The translations under genes were made by a program, and so were the position numbers. This document shows, in pieces, positions 41,978 to 50,889 of a DNA stretch of 64,000 nt (within the stretch, counting starts at the first letter, position 1; each line of letters opens with the position of its first letter). Origin of the DNA: Moduliflexus sp964602655 (GTDB lineage: Bacteria; Moduliflexota; Moduliflexia; Moduliflexales; Moduliflexaceae); the NCBI GenBank assembly GCA_964602655.1, contig CAZRSF010000002.1, forward strand, positions 70,090 through 134,089, written 5' to 3'. Below the pieces are notes generated by a model that saw only the letters and a list, made by a program, of their open reading frames with translations, ran no database searches and had not been told where the DNA came from.

Positions 41978-42410
41978 AGTGTTCTCCTTTTCTATCGTTA
42001 AAGAAATAATCTGTCTCCAGTGAATGCGACAACTATCTTTTCGAAAGCGCCAGGATGGGCGTAAAAAATGATTCGGGCGCATAGCTCTCACGCCTATCCT
42101 TGTCATTCAAGTCATTGACTGGAAACAATGGCAGAAGGTCTCGGAAATGTCAATCAGAAAACGCAAGCGGAAATGTTCAGCGGCGTTGGAACGCAGTTAT
42201 TCGTGAATTCGGCGGGTTTCCACGCAGAGAATATGTGTCGCTTGAGAATCAGGAACGTCAAGGAGTTCAGAACACAACGCCTGACGTGAAAGGAATTTAG
42301 TTGACAATTTTTTCGCGACAATGTATCACCTATAAGAATGGGGGGATACATTGTCGTTGTTTCTGTTGTGTTTCGTTCTTTTCTTTATTGAGCATGAGGA
42401 GGATGTTGCT
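41978..42410. promoter_or_regulatory. Intergenic region between divergent genes
   Basis: About 430 bp separating the zinc-ribbon gene and a lipoprotein gene. The small frames inside lack ribosome sites and family features. TTGACA at 42301-42306 and TATAAG at 42330-42335 make a loosely spaced promoter-like pair before the lipoprotein gene; no hairpin was found. Confidence 0.35.
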
Positions 42411-42845
42411 ATGAAAAAGAGTTGGTTGCGCACGCTCAGATTCCTAAGCGTTTTTGTCGTATGCTGTTTGTCTTGCGGGATACTCGTCAGTTGCAATGAT
42501 GACGATGATGATTCGAACCGCGGGCTTCCGGTTGCCGAAAACGACCCAACGTTCGGGTATGTCAGGAATTCGACGGTTTATACGATTGCGATTGATTTTG
42601 GGAAGGATAACGAATTTTCCATCAAATTAGCTCCCGACGGTATCCACGCATTTAACATGGATAAGGGGCGATCTCATCTGCTTCATGTGGTTGTGCTTGA
42701 TAATGGCAACCATGCGATTTCAGAATTTTTTACGAACTTCAATGTGGATTATACGGCGCTTGACAACGAGTGGCGGGGGTTCGTATGCAGTTGGTATGTT
42801 GATATTGTCCGGGAATCGGGCTTCGGTGTGGAAACCGGAGATTGA
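42411..42845 (+). CDS. Small lipoprotein, unknown
   Basis: A 144-residue exported protein. The start at 42411 is chosen because GAGGAGGATG lies just upstream and gives a proper signal: MKKSWLRTLRF, a hydrophobic core and the lipobox LVSC (Cys28), then N-D-D-D-D-D. Asn at +2 favours outer-membrane delivery in Gram-negative sorting. The mature part (about 115 residues) is beta-rich and unrecognised. Confidence 0.8.
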   Translation: MKKSWLRTLRFLSVFVVCCLSCGILVSCNDDDDDSNRGLPVAENDPTFGYVRNSTVYTIAIDFGKDNEFSIKLAPDGIHAFNMDKGRSHLLHVVVLDNGNHAISEFFTNFNVDYTALDNEWRGFVCSWYVDIVRESGFGVETGD

Positions 42846-42856
42846 TATGTTGCCTC

Positions 42857-42885
42857 CCTGTCAGGGTGAAGAACTCTGACAGGGA
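42857..42885. repeat. Intergenic inverted repeat before the assembly gap
   Basis: CCCTGTCAG … CTGACAGGG arms around 11 nt, between the convergent lipoprotein and folC genes; possible bidirectional hairpin end. Confidence 0.75.
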
Positions 42886-42897
42886 TTTTGCCCGTCC

Positions 42898-42907
42898 NNN
42901 NNNNNNN
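42898..42907. other. Assembly gap (10 N) at the 3' end of folC
   Basis: Ten N mark a scaffold join of unknown size. Only the last residues of FolC and its stop should be missing. Confidence 0.97.
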
Positions 42908-44306
42908 ACCAAACCAATTCGCGATATTCGGGATACCAGCGCTGACGCAGATGCCCGGCCAAATACAATGAGCCGGTGACGCACACCGAACGTTTTTCTC
43001 TTTCAGCCTGCGCGAGCGCCGATTCGAGCGCGGCGTCAGGGTCTATCGCCAGATGCGTCGGGATGGCGGGCGCGAGCCGTCGCAGCGTCTCTTGCAAGTA
43101 GCGCGGTTCTTCGGTTATGCGATAGCCCGTGATGACACGCGTCAGATAAAATGCGCCGCCGATGCGCGTCAGCGGCCTGAACATCGCTTCGACATCCCTG
43201 CCGGACGTTAACCCGCACACAAAAATCATTGAATGCTTTTCATATTGGCTGTTCAGATACGCGGCAAGCTGCTCGATTTTATCAGGATTGTGCGCCCCAT
43301 CCAAGATGACGGTCGGCTCGTCCTGCATCCGTTCGAAACGCGCTGGAATAACGGTTGAGCGCAATCCGTCGCGCAACGCCGATTCATTGAACTCCTTCCC
43401 ATTTTTCAGCGCGATCATCTCGACGGCGCGAAGCGCTAACGCGGCATTTTGCGCCTGATATGCGCCGCGCATAGTGATCTGCAAACCGTGAAAGCGATTC
43501 GCATTCGACGCATAATCGAACGTCACGCCGTCATGTCCGGCCATGACATTTTCCACGCGAAACGCCCCGCCCGCGCATTCCACGCTTGTCTGCGCGCGTT
43601 CTGCGTTCTGTCGAAATTGACCTAAAATGTCAGGCCGCGATTCTGCGGTCAGCAGCGGCGATCCGGCGCGGAGAATGCCGAGTTTGTCGCTCGCGATTTC
43701 TGCCAGCGTCTCGCCTAAAATCTGCGTATGATCGAGGCCGATGTTCGTGATGATGCTGACTTCCGAGCGCGGAATGACGTTCGTGGCGTCGTGCCGTCCG
43801 CCCAATCCGGCTTCCAATACGACGACATCCACCTGACGGCGGCGGAAATAGAGGAAGGCGAGCGCGACCAACAGTTCGAAATAGGAAATGACGCCGAACT
43901 CGCGTTGCGCGTATTCCGCGTTGATGGCTGGTTGAATCGCGTCAATCAGCGGAATCAATTCGTTGACCGGCGGAAGTCGGCCATCAACCGTGAAATATTC
44001 GGCGAACGTCACGATATGCGGCGATGTGAACATGCCGACGCGATAGCCCTGACGATGCAGCAGCGCGGCGAGAAAATAGGTCGTGGAGGTTTTGCCGCTG
44101 GTTCCGGCGATATGGACGAAGCGCAAGTCGTTCTGCGGATGGCCGAGCCGGTCAAGCAGACTGGTCAGGCGTTCCAATCCGAACGGCTTCGGCTTTCCGG
44201 CTGCCTGCGCCGGAGCGACAAAACTCGGCAGCGGCTTCGTCGCAATCAGCGATTCGAAGAATTGCTCAAGACGTTTGTAACGGGCGTATTGTTCGAGCGT
44301 CAGCAT
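42908..44306 (-). CDS. folC: Folylpolyglutamate/dihydrofolate synthase (3' end in gap)
   Basis: A Mur-ligase-family enzyme that adds glutamate to folates (and often to dihydropteroate). About 466 residues are visible, near the full length of about 430-480. ATP loop HIAGTSGKTSTTYFLAALL (about 66-84), SPHIVTFAEYFTVDG, VLEAGLGGRHDATNVI, TNIGLDHTQILGETLAEIA and ILDGAHNPDKIEQL are all present. The start at 44306 (MLTLEQYARYK) is chosen since further upstream lies an F1 palindrome; no strong ribosome site is seen. It ends at …YRELVW where the N-run begins. Confidence 0.93.
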
Positions 44307-44317
44307 GTTTGCAAGCC

Positions 44318-44350
44318 AGACCTCACAGGTTTTCAAAACCTGTGAGGTCT
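44318..44350. repeat. Intergenic palindrome, family F1 copy 3
   Basis: 15-nt arms AGACCTCACAGGTTT / AAACCTGTGAGGTCT around TCA, 12 bp before the folC start and 8 bp after the ABC permease stop. Confidence 0.9.
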
Positions 44351-44358
44351 CGGTTTAA

Positions 44359-45120
44359 TCAGTGTTCTGTTTTTTGGAGATGCGGGAAAAATTTCCCGAT
44401 GACGTATTCAGCAAGTTCGATCATCCGATAGAGCGCGATTCCCATGATGGACGAGAGCATCACGGCGACCATCAGGGCGCGGGTATTGCTTTCCCATGAG
44501 GCTTTCAGGATGATGTAGCCGAGTCCCTCGTTTGCGCCGGAAAATTCCGAGACAATCGCGCCGATCGCGCTGAGGGGCGACGCGACTTTCAAACCGGTGA
44601 AAAAATAGCCGAGACTCATCGGAATCCGCAGCCGCAGAAACGTCTGCCAGAAGCTGGCATTCAGGCTTTTGAACAGGTTGCGCTGATGTTCCGTGATGTT
44701 ATAAAATCCCTGCAACGTGTTGACGAGAATCGGGAAAAAGGTGATGATCGAGGCCATCAACACTTTGCTCAGGCGGCCAGAGCCGGCCCAGAGGACAATC
44801 ATCGGGCTGATGGCGATAATCGGCACGGTTTTCAGCGCGACAAACCATTGATAAAACACCTGCCGCAGGATGTGCGAAAAACTGAACGCGACCGCTAACA
44901 GATACGCCGCACAGCCCCCAAGCAGCAGCCCCGCGCAGGAGACCAGCGACGTTTCCCAGAAGCCGTCGAGAAAATAACCGGGATACGTTGCAAATTCTTT
45001 CACCAATACGGAGAAACGCGGGAAAATATATTCCGGGACATGCAGCCAGCGCGTCAGCCCTTCCCAGAGCGCAATCAGCAGCATGCCGCCGAGCGCTTGC
45101 CACGCAAGATTCGTTTTCAT
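44359..45120 (-). CDS. ABC transporter permease (NMT1/THI5-type)
   Basis: A 253-residue inner-membrane permease of the SsuC/TauC/ThiX family with about six helices. The EAA-type loop that docks the ATPase is near LNASFWQTFLRLRIPMSLGYFFTGLK. Its start overlaps the end of the ATPase gene (ATGA). It belongs to a set with the ATP-binding gene and the THI5-like binding-protein gene. Confidence 0.92.
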   Translation of the reverse strand: MKTNLAWQALGGMLLIALWEGLTRWLHVPEYIFPRFSVLVKEFATYPGYFLDGFWETSLVSCAGLLLGGCAAYLLAVAFSFSHILRQVFYQWFVALKTVPIIAISPMIVLWAGSGRLSKVLMASIITFFPILVNTLQGFYNITEHQRNLFKSLNASFWQTFLRLRIPMSLGYFFTGLKVASPLSAIGAIVSEFSGANEGLGYIILKASWESNTRALMVAVMLSSIMGIALYRMIELAEYVIGKFFPHLQKTEH

Positions 45121-45878
45121 GGCGGAGTCTCTGCCGATTGATTCAAGAGCGTCCGCAGCGTCTTCCGATAGGCGGTGTACTCGGAATTTTCAATATCTTC
45201 CAGCCGCCGGGGGCGCGGAATGTCAATCGCGATGTCCGCGAGAATCTGCGACGGTTTGCGGGAAAAGACCACCACGCGATCCGAGATGAACGCCGCTTCC
45301 GCAATCGAATGCGTGATAAAGACTAACGTGCGCTTGATTTGCCGGAGCGCCTTCAATAAAAACAAATTCATCTGCTCCCTGGTCACTTCGTCGAGGCTGG
45401 CGAAGCATTCGTCCATCAGCAGCGCGGGCGTATTCGCCATCAGCGCGCGGGCAATGCTGACTCTGGTTTTCATGCCGCCCGACAACTGATGCGGGTATAG
45501 ATTGCGATACGGCAGCAGCCCGACGTGCGCCATCATCTCTTGCGCGTCAATGTAGCGCAGTGCGGGGTTCAGCGTCACCGGCAGCTCGATGTTTTCCTGC
45601 ACGGTCAGCCAGTCGAGCAGCGTGACTTCCTGAAAAATGATGCTGTACAAATTTTGCTGGCGAATGGCGCGTTTCTGCGCGTTGCGTATCGTAATCGTCC
45701 CGGATTGCAACGGCTTCAAATCCGCGAGCAGCGCTAAGAGCGTGCTTTTTCCGCAGCCGGACGGACCGATGAATGAGACGAATTCCCCTTCCCGGATAGA
45801 GAGCGAAATCCGATCCAGCACCCGTAACGCCCCGCTATTCGTCGGGTATTCATACGACACATCGCAGATGTCAATCAT
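45117..45878 (-). CDS. ABC transporter ATP-binding protein (NMT1/THI5-type)
   Basis: A 253-residue ATPase. Walker A GPSGCGKST, Q-loop in FQEVTLLDWL, signature LSGGMKTRVSIARAL, Walker B ALLMDECFASLD and H-loop FITHSIAEAAF are complete. The signature has Met-Lys-Thr instead of the usual Met-Arg-Gln. The start at 45878 (MIDICDVSYEYP) is preferred; a longer frame would begin inside the F2 palindrome. It supplies energy to the permease downstream. Confidence 0.93.
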   Translation of the reverse strand: MIDICDVSYEYPTNSGALRVLDRISLSIREGEFVSFIGPSGCGKSTLLALLADLKPLQSGTITIRNAQKRAIRQQNLYSIIFQEVTLLDWLTVQENIELPVTLNPALRYIDAQEMMAHVGLLPYRNLYPHQLSGGMKTRVSIARALMANTPALLMDECFASLDEVTREQMNLFLLKALRQIKRTLVFITHSIAEAAFISDRVVVFSRKPSQILADIAIDIPRPRRLEDIENSEYTAYRKTLRTLLNQSAETPP

Positions 45879-45886
45879 GAGTGAAT

Positions 45887-45919
45887 AGCAGTCAGACACT
45901 TCGAAAGTGTCTGACTGCT
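45887..45919. repeat. Intergenic palindrome, family F2 copy 4
   Basis: 15-nt arms AGCAGTCAGACACTT / AAGTGTCTGACTGCT, centre CGA, between the binding-protein and ATPase genes of one transporter. Confidence 0.9.
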
Positions 45920-45924
45920 TCGTA

Positions 45925-46914
45925 TTATTGATAATACGCTTCGACGTATTTGTTCGTCAGAATATCATTCAGCGTGAACGACGCGCCGGGACGTTCGTTG
46001 AGAAAACGGTCGAGCGCGGCCTGCCAGCGTTCCTGATGATTCCAGCCGATCTTGCCGCCGTAGGCGTCAATCACCATAAACGTTTTCATTTTGAGCAACA
46101 TGTTTTTCTGATGGCGTTCGTCATCGGGATTGGTCGAATTCATGTATTTCAGCGTGATCCCGACCGCCTCGTCTTCATGCTCGAACGCATATTTCCAGCC
46201 GTCCAGCAGCGCGGCGACGACCTGTTCGACGATTTCCGGATGTTCCGCGTCGAAGGCGTGCGAGGTAAACAGCAGATTCCCGATGCGAGGAATGCCGTCG
46301 TACTGTTCCGGGAAAAAATAATTGACCGGAATGCCGCGCTCTTCCGCCTGCAACGGTTCGTCTGCCGCATGTCCCGGCCAGATCGGCACGACCGTTTGCG
46401 GATCGTCCACGAAAAAGAGGCTCATTCCCGGCGGTACGGGGACGAGTTCCACCTGTTCTTTTGTCAATCCTGCGGACGCGAGGAGGGCGAGCAGGTTATG
46501 CTCGTGCATGATTTTATGTCCCACGCGCTTGCCCTTGAAATCGGCGGGCGCGTTGATCTGGTAATCTTTGCGGGCAAAGTAGCAAAAGGCGTGCGTTTGA
46601 TCGAATGTCGCCACGATTTTCAGCGGGCGCTGTTCGCTGTATGCGTTCAAAAATGGCGATGAGCCAGTGATGCTGAACTGTTCCGAGCCGCTGGACACCA
46701 AATCAATCGGGCGGATATTCGGACCGCCCTGCAATATTTCGATTTCGTTCAGGCCGCGCTGCGCAAAAAATCCTTTTTCCTGCGCGACATAGACGCCAGC
46801 ATATTGGCTCTGATGCAGCCAGGGAAGACGGATTTTAATGGGTTCCGCGCCGCTCCGGGCTGCAATGCACACACAGCATGTAAGACTGATGATGATGCTT
46901 TTTCGTATATTCAC
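45925..46914 (-). CDS. ABC substrate-binding protein, NMT1/THI5-like
   Basis: A 329-residue exported binding protein. The GTG at 46914 is chosen: GAAAGGACG lies upstream and it yields a signal peptide (NIRKSIIISLTCCVCIAARSGAEP) that longer frames would bury. IKIRLPWLHQSQYAGVYVAQEKGFFAQRGL is the standard opening of the THI5/NMT1 family, which binds thiamine-pyrimidine precursors, sulfonates or similar compounds; ALLDGWKYAFEH and the YMNSTNPDDE region follow. The ligand is not decided: there is no thi gene or recognisable TPP riboswitch nearby, but folC downstream hints at vitamin metabolism. Confidence 0.88.
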   Translation of the reverse strand: MNIRKSIIISLTCCVCIAARSGAEPIKIRLPWLHQSQYAGVYVAQEKGFFAQRGLNEIEILQGGPNIRPIDLVSSGSEQFSITGSSPFLNAYSEQRPLKIVATFDQTHAFCYFARKDYQINAPADFKGKRVGHKIMHEHNLLALLASAGLTKEQVELVPVPPGMSLFFVDDPQTVVPIWPGHAADEPLQAEERGIPVNYFFPEQYDGIPRIGNLLFTSHAFDAEHPEIVEQVVAALLDGWKYAFEHEDEAVGITLKYMNSTNPDDERHQKNMLLKMKTFMVIDAYGGKIGWNHQERWQAALDRFLNERPGASFTLNDILTNKYVEAYYQ

Positions 46915-46978
46915 AATGATGCGTCCTTTCGTCTTTATCGGGTGAAACAACAGTGAACGAGACAAGGGATTGTCGCAA

Positions 46979-47008
46979 GGTGTCGGGGATTGCAACGCGC
47001 CCGACACC
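46979..47008. repeat. Intergenic inverted repeat
   Basis: GGTGTCGGG … CCCGACACC arms around 12 nt, in the leader region of the binding-protein gene. Confidence 0.75.
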
Positions 47009-47099
47009 CTGAGCGGCCAATCCATTGAATGAAGGGAGAATTGTCAATAAGATTCTTGAAACGCGGGGCGCATCGCAGGGCAAACGCATCTCAATAGGT

Positions 47100-47384
47100 G
47101 ATTTGAGGGCGTGTTCAGCGAACCCCCCGATTCATCGGGGGGTGTTGGAACGACCGGACGCCAGCAAGCACCGCTTCAGCGGGTTTTTCGTCGGACGGGA
47201 CACCGCTGAAGCGGTTCGGGGGGAGACAGGAACGTGTCCCACACCCCGATGAATCGGGGTGTGGGCTCAACCCATGCCTGTCACGCCTTCACATCAAGCA
47301 TGTAGATGCGTTTGCCCTGGGGCGCATCGAAAAGGGGGATGGATGTTCTTGTCAAGCGCTTCGTTACCGTGTCTCTCGTTCGGC
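47100..47384. repeat. Cluster of three hairpins in a gene-free stretch
   Basis: Three palindromes follow each other: 47123-47142 (CCCCCCGA/TCGGGGGG), 47170-47182 with 47203-47215 (ACCGCTTCAGCGG/CCGCTGAAGCGGT), and 47238-47265 (CCCACACCCCGAT/ATCGGGGTGTGGG). The first and third share a CCGAT-ATCGG core. No gene is visible between 47026 and 47384. Confidence 0.85.
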
Positions 47385-47939
47385 CTATCTCGAACGTATT
47401 GTCATGGTGTTTGCCTTGATGGTCTTGTGCCGATAGTTCGGAATCTTGAGATCAGTCAACGTCTTGTCGGCGGTCTCCTTCCTGAACGTGCCGAAGTAAG
47501 GATCGAGCCGCACTTCGACATGATACAGCACGCCTTTTTCAATCCTGTATTCGGCGTCGAATGCGCGGTAACGATTACCTGCATACGAGACCGGGATCGG
47601 AATTGTTCTGGTTTGTCCTGGGGCAATAATGACAAACAGATCGGGAGAAGGGTTCGTATCCATGTCAATCATGATGCGCCCTACGGGCGCAACGGGTTGT
47701 CCGTTTGTGAGAACCGCGATCTTGAATGCCAGAGGTGATTGATTCACTGAAATGATTTCATCGGATGTGTTTTTGATATAGAGAAGTGCGCCTTCCTTGC
47801 CATTGCTGAGGAGACGCACTTCCAAACCATCTTGAATCGGCACAGCAACCCCATACCCCACAAGTTCGATTCTTCCAGGACATCCTGAGAGAAGCAGACA
47901 GAGCATCACGCCTGCGATCATCTTGTTTCTCGTGTTCAT
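47385..47939 (-). CDS. Lipoprotein, unknown
   Basis: A 184-residue exported protein with MNTRNKMIAGVMLCLLLSGC as signal and lipobox (Cys20), followed by Pro-Gly. The mature part is beta-rich (GLEVRLLSNGKEGALLYIKNTSDEIISV; TRTIPIPVSYAGNRYRAFDAEYRI), similar in style to immunoglobulin-like or DUF4352-like secreted domains, but I cannot name a family. Confidence 0.8.
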   Translation of the reverse strand: MNTRNKMIAGVMLCLLLSGCPGRIELVGYGVAVPIQDGLEVRLLSNGKEGALLYIKNTSDEIISVNQSPLAFKIAVLTNGQPVAPVGRIMIDMDTNPSPDLFVIIAPGQTRTIPIPVSYAGNRYRAFDAEYRIEKGVLYHVEVRLDPYFGTFRKETADKTLTDLKIPNYRHKTIKANTMTIRSR

Positions 47940-48158
47940 TGTTCTTCTCTGGCCTCACGCCCGCGCTTCATCGTGCGAGCAAAGGGGCACGGCCGCTTAA
48001 ACTCTCTCTGTAGCCACTGAATTTTATCCCGCGCCCTCTGAGAAGTCCGGTGCAATCGCATGGTTAGTCGTCTTCTCCTCCATGAATCGGTGATGTTTTT
48101 CTCTCTTTTTTTACAACGTATCTTTTTGGATTGTTCTCAGTCTTTCGTACATATTCCG
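47940..48158. other. Intergenic region, nothing recognised
   Basis: About 220 bp between two minus-strand genes; AT-rich in its second half. No hairpin of the families seen elsewhere and no supported gene. Confidence 0.5.
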
Positions 48159-49010
48159 TCAACGGTCATTATTGTCTGGTTCTCGCATCACATGTCTATA
48201 ATCAAAGAGACTGGGCTGATAGATGACACTCTGCATCTCAAAACGCAACTTACGAGGCATGAATCCTTCTTCTTTGATTCCCCCTAAATTGTTGATATTT
48301 TCCACAATGGTTTCAAGACAATACGTTGTCGTTTCTTCCTGAACTTGACCTGTTGTAAATCTCAGCACTCTCCAACCAATTGTCTTTAAATCATTATCTC
48401 GGCGATTATCTTGAGCCGCTCGTTCACGATTCGCATGCCAGGCATCGCCATCGGTTTCAACATCGATTTTCCCATCTTCACAATAAATGGCAAAATCAAG
48501 CGCATAATTTCGTCCCTTCGCCGTGACAAATTCCTGACGTTCCGCATAGAGGTTGATTCGTTTGAATTCCGCCCATAATCGGTCTTCTAAAGGGCTCTCA
48601 TCATATAAATCATTAATTTCAACGGCGTGCATCAATTTATCCCACGTCGTCGGAATAAAGACGATTCTTCGCCAACGCCGACTAAAAATCGGTTGAGCGA
48701 GTCGCTTCAACGGTTCGAGCATGACTTGATAATATAAATGTTCTGCTTTTTCATGATGCGATTCATGAGGCAACAGTTGCCAGCGATAGACCCGGCGAAT
48801 ATCTATCACTTGCGCATAATAGACAATTGAATATGCGTCCTTTTCAAACACTTTGGTGTGATAAAACGCCACATATTGCGGCGGCCATCGGTATTTAAGC
48901 CATTTTTCAACACTTCGGACGGGAATACGACACCAATGAGACTCTTGTGCTAAGATGAAGTCTGAGACGGTATTCATAATCGTAACCAGTACTTCACCTC
49001 GTTTAGCCAT
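48159..49010 (-). CDS. DUF559/Vsr-like endonuclease-fold protein
   Basis: A 283-residue protein. Residues 1-130 are an unrecognised domain (WCRIPVRSVEKWLKYRWPPQYVAFYHTKVFEKD, then YAQVIDIRRVYRWQLLP) that resembles restriction-system accessory domains. About 138-245 is a PD-(D/E)XK domain of the DUF559 type: SPLEDRLWAEF, NYALDFAIYCEDGKIDVETDGDAWH, RRDNDLKTIGWRVLRFT. The acidic residues of the Asp-x(n)-Glu-x-Asp core are present (KIDVETDGD). A defence or DNA-repair nuclease is likely. Alone in its neighbourhood. Confidence 0.85.
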   Translation of the reverse strand: MAKRGEVLVTIMNTVSDFILAQESHWCRIPVRSVEKWLKYRWPPQYVAFYHTKVFEKDAYSIVYYAQVIDIRRVYRWQLLPHESHHEKAEHLYYQVMLEPLKRLAQPIFSRRWRRIVFIPTTWDKLMHAVEINDLYDESPLEDRLWAEFKRINLYAERQEFVTAKGRNYALDFAIYCEDGKIDVETDGDAWHANRERAAQDNRRDNDLKTIGWRVLRFTTGQVQEETTTYCLETIVENINNLGGIKEEGFMPRKLRFEMQSVIYQPSLFDYRHVMREPDNNDR

Positions 49011-49155
49011 ACCTTCCTCTTGATGTCAGATTAGAGTCTAACAAGTTATTGACGCAAACGTCTTCTCTTTGTGCTATTTCTACGATGAGAGACATGTATC
49101 TATGCGTAGCGATGCCTCTTTCTCTGTCATGCACTGACATGCGAAGCCTCTCGCA

Positions 49156-49350
49156 TCACCGCATCTTCTCGGCGAATCGTTCTGCGGATGTCAATATTTT
49201 TTTTGCATCCGAACTGCCGTTCAATTCGATGGACGGCGTGACATGATTCAAGCCTGCGGTAATCAATAGAGCTTTTCGGCTGTTTTCGCTCTCGAATTGC
49301 GGTAGCGGGCGCAAAAAATCAATAATCTTGCGTTGCAGGGTCGGTCTCAT
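49156..49350 (-). pseudogene. Orphan effector-associated-domain (EAD)-like segment
   Basis: A 64-residue frame reading TLQRKIIDFLRPLPQFE, then SENSRKALLITAGL, then PSIELNGSSDAKKILTSAERF. This is the start of the EAD family, small death-like domains that link STAND proteins to their effectors. Normal EADs are about 85-90 residues, and the usual final helices (after L…YG) are missing here, and no STAND gene is attached. No ribosome site precedes the ATG. It could be a remnant or a very short stand-alone adaptor. The rest of 49011-49365 shows nothing else. Confidence 0.5.
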
Positions 49351-49365
49351 AGATAATTAATCATG

Positions 49366-49593
49366 TCATGCCGCGACTTTTTCACGAGCATGACGCAGCT
49401 TTTTTGTTTTGCGTTCGATCAACCGAATAACGCCTTGCATGGTCTCGATGTCGGTTTCCTCAAAATATGCTTCGCCGCATTGCGTACATACCCAGGCTGG
49501 AAATCGCTCCCATGTGAAATGGTAGCCCTTTCGATCTACGCGAAAAGGCGAGGTTCCCCGCTCCATAATGCCCTGACAATGCAGACATTTCAT
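49366..49593 (-). CDS. YgiT-type zinc-finger protein
   Basis: A 75-residue protein with MKCLHCQGIMERG and WVCTQCGEAYFEETDIETM, the paired CxxC knuckles of YgiT/MqsA N-domains, and a basic C-terminal helix (RLIERKTKKLRHAREK). The start is set at the MKCLHC methionine with AAGGAGAAACGT upstream. These are antitoxin-type proteins normally beside a DUF4258 toxin; no such toxin is adjacent, so it is an orphan. Confidence 0.85.
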   Translation of the reverse strand: MKCLHCQGIMERGTSPFRVDRKGYHFTWERFPAWVCTQCGEAYFEETDIETMQGVIRLIERKTKKLRHAREKVAA

Positions 49594-49671
49594 ACGTTTC
49601 TCCTTAATATCCATATAAAATCTTCTGCCTTATACCAATTTGTGTACGGCGAAACACCGTTTCGCTGTACA

Positions 49672-50889
49672 TCAATACCCTAACTTTTTCAGGGCGGCCG
49701 CTTCTTGTTTGGCGTTGGCGGTTTCCAATTCCTGTTTGCCGAGTTTGACGTAGAGCCGCCCTAATGTCCGATGTCCGTCCGGGATTTCAGCCTGGATGTT
49801 AATGGCCTGCTGACAGGCGGCGATGGCGTTGATCAGGTCGTCTTGCTTTTCATACACGAACGCTAATTGCAGCATGGCGGCAGCATGGGACGGATTGAGT
49901 TGAATCGTGGTCGCAAACGATTGCGCCGCCGCATCGTATGCGCCGCTTTCCAAATAAATCGTGCCTAACAGAAAATTCGTGTCCACGCTGTTGGGGTTAT
50001 ATTGCAGCACTTCGCGGAATTGCTCAATCGCCTTGTTATAGTCTTTCTTGGCAAGATAACTTTTTCCCGAATATTCGTAAAGTTCGACATCGCCGGTCTG
50101 GACGCGCATCATTTCTTCAAAGATTTTGATGGCGTCATCATATTTTTTCTGATCGAACGAGACGATGCCAAGCTGGCGTTTGGCGGTCAAATTACTCGGA
50201 TTGATGGCTAATGCGGCGTGAAATTCTTTGAGGGCGTTGTCATACTGCTTTTGCTGGCGGTAGAGCGAACCGAGCCGCACCAGCACGTCATCCCGTTCCG
50301 GCGCAAGCTTTTTGACGGTCAGATAGGTTTCGGTGGCCTGTTTGAGGTTCCCTTCTTTTTCGTACGCGACCGCTAATTCGTAATTCACGTCAATATTCTG
50401 CGGATCGCCCGCCAATACGTTGAAAAATTCGTTGACCGCGAGGCTGTATTGCCCTTGCTGGCTATAGACGCGGCCTAAGCCGATGTGCGGCTGCGGGTAA
50501 TCGGCGCGAATCCGGATCGCCTGCTGATAGTACTGCATCGCGTCGGCGTATTGCCCCTGATTATAGGCTAATTCGCCGAGGCCGTAATAGGCTTCGGGAT
50601 ACGCGCTGTTGATGCGCAACGCGGCCTGAAATTCCCGCGCCGCCTCCTCATATTCGCCCCATTCGGTCAACATCGAGGCGAGGCGAAAATGCGCGTCCGC
50701 ATAATCCGGGCAGAGCGTAATCGCCTGCCGGTAGAAATTCGCTTCCTGCTCGCTGCCGTCGCTCAACACGATGCCTTCGGAATACAACTCCTGCGCTTCC
50801 TGACAGCCTCCATCCTGCGCCTCAATCAGACTTCCCTGCCAGAGTATCTGCATGACGACGGCGAACATTATCATCCATGATTTTTTCAT
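49672..50889 (-). CDS. Exported TPR protein
   Basis: A 405-residue protein. The start at the second Met (MKKSWMIMFAVVMQILW) is chosen because AAAGG lies 12 nt upstream of it and directly abuts the first ATG. A signal peptide ends near SLIEA. About ten TPR units of 34 residues follow (for example EAYYGLGELAYNQGQYADAM; RLGSLYRQQKQYDNALKEF), forming one superhelix. Likely a periplasmic scaffold for envelope complexes. Divergent from lon. Confidence 0.9.
   Translation of the reverse strand: MKKSWMIMFAVVMQILWQGSLIEAQDGGCQEAQELYSEGIVLSDGSEQEANFYRQAITLCPDYADAHFRLASMLTEWGEYEEAAREFQAALRINSAYPEAYYGLGELAYNQGQYADAMQYYQQAIRIRADYPQPHIGLGRVYSQQGQYSLAVNEFFNVLAGDPQNIDVNYELAVAYEKEGNLKQATETYLTVKKLAPERDDVLVRLGSLYRQQKQYDNALKEFHAALAINPSNLTAKRQLGIVSFDQKKYDDAIKIFEEMMRVQTGDVELYEYSGKSYLAKKDYNKAIEQFREVLQYNPNSVDTNFLLGTIYLESGAYDAAAQSFATTIQLNPSHAAAMLQLAFVYEKQDDLINAIAACQQAINIQAEIPDGHRTLGRLYVKLGKQELETANAKQEAAALKKLGY

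Noticed and set aside
42351..42410. N-terminal extension of the small lipoprotein
   Set aside because: The longer frame lacks a ribosome site and would bury a clean signal peptide with lipobox that starts at 42411.
46915..47025. TPP riboswitch before the THI5-like transporter gene
   Set aside because: No CTGAGA-type thi-box core was seen in the leader; only a GGTGTCGGG/CCCGACACC hairpin is present.
48060..48287. Short plus-strand frames in the 48 kb gap
   Set aside because: No ribosome site, unusual codon use, and overlap with the 3' end of the DUF559 gene on the other strand.
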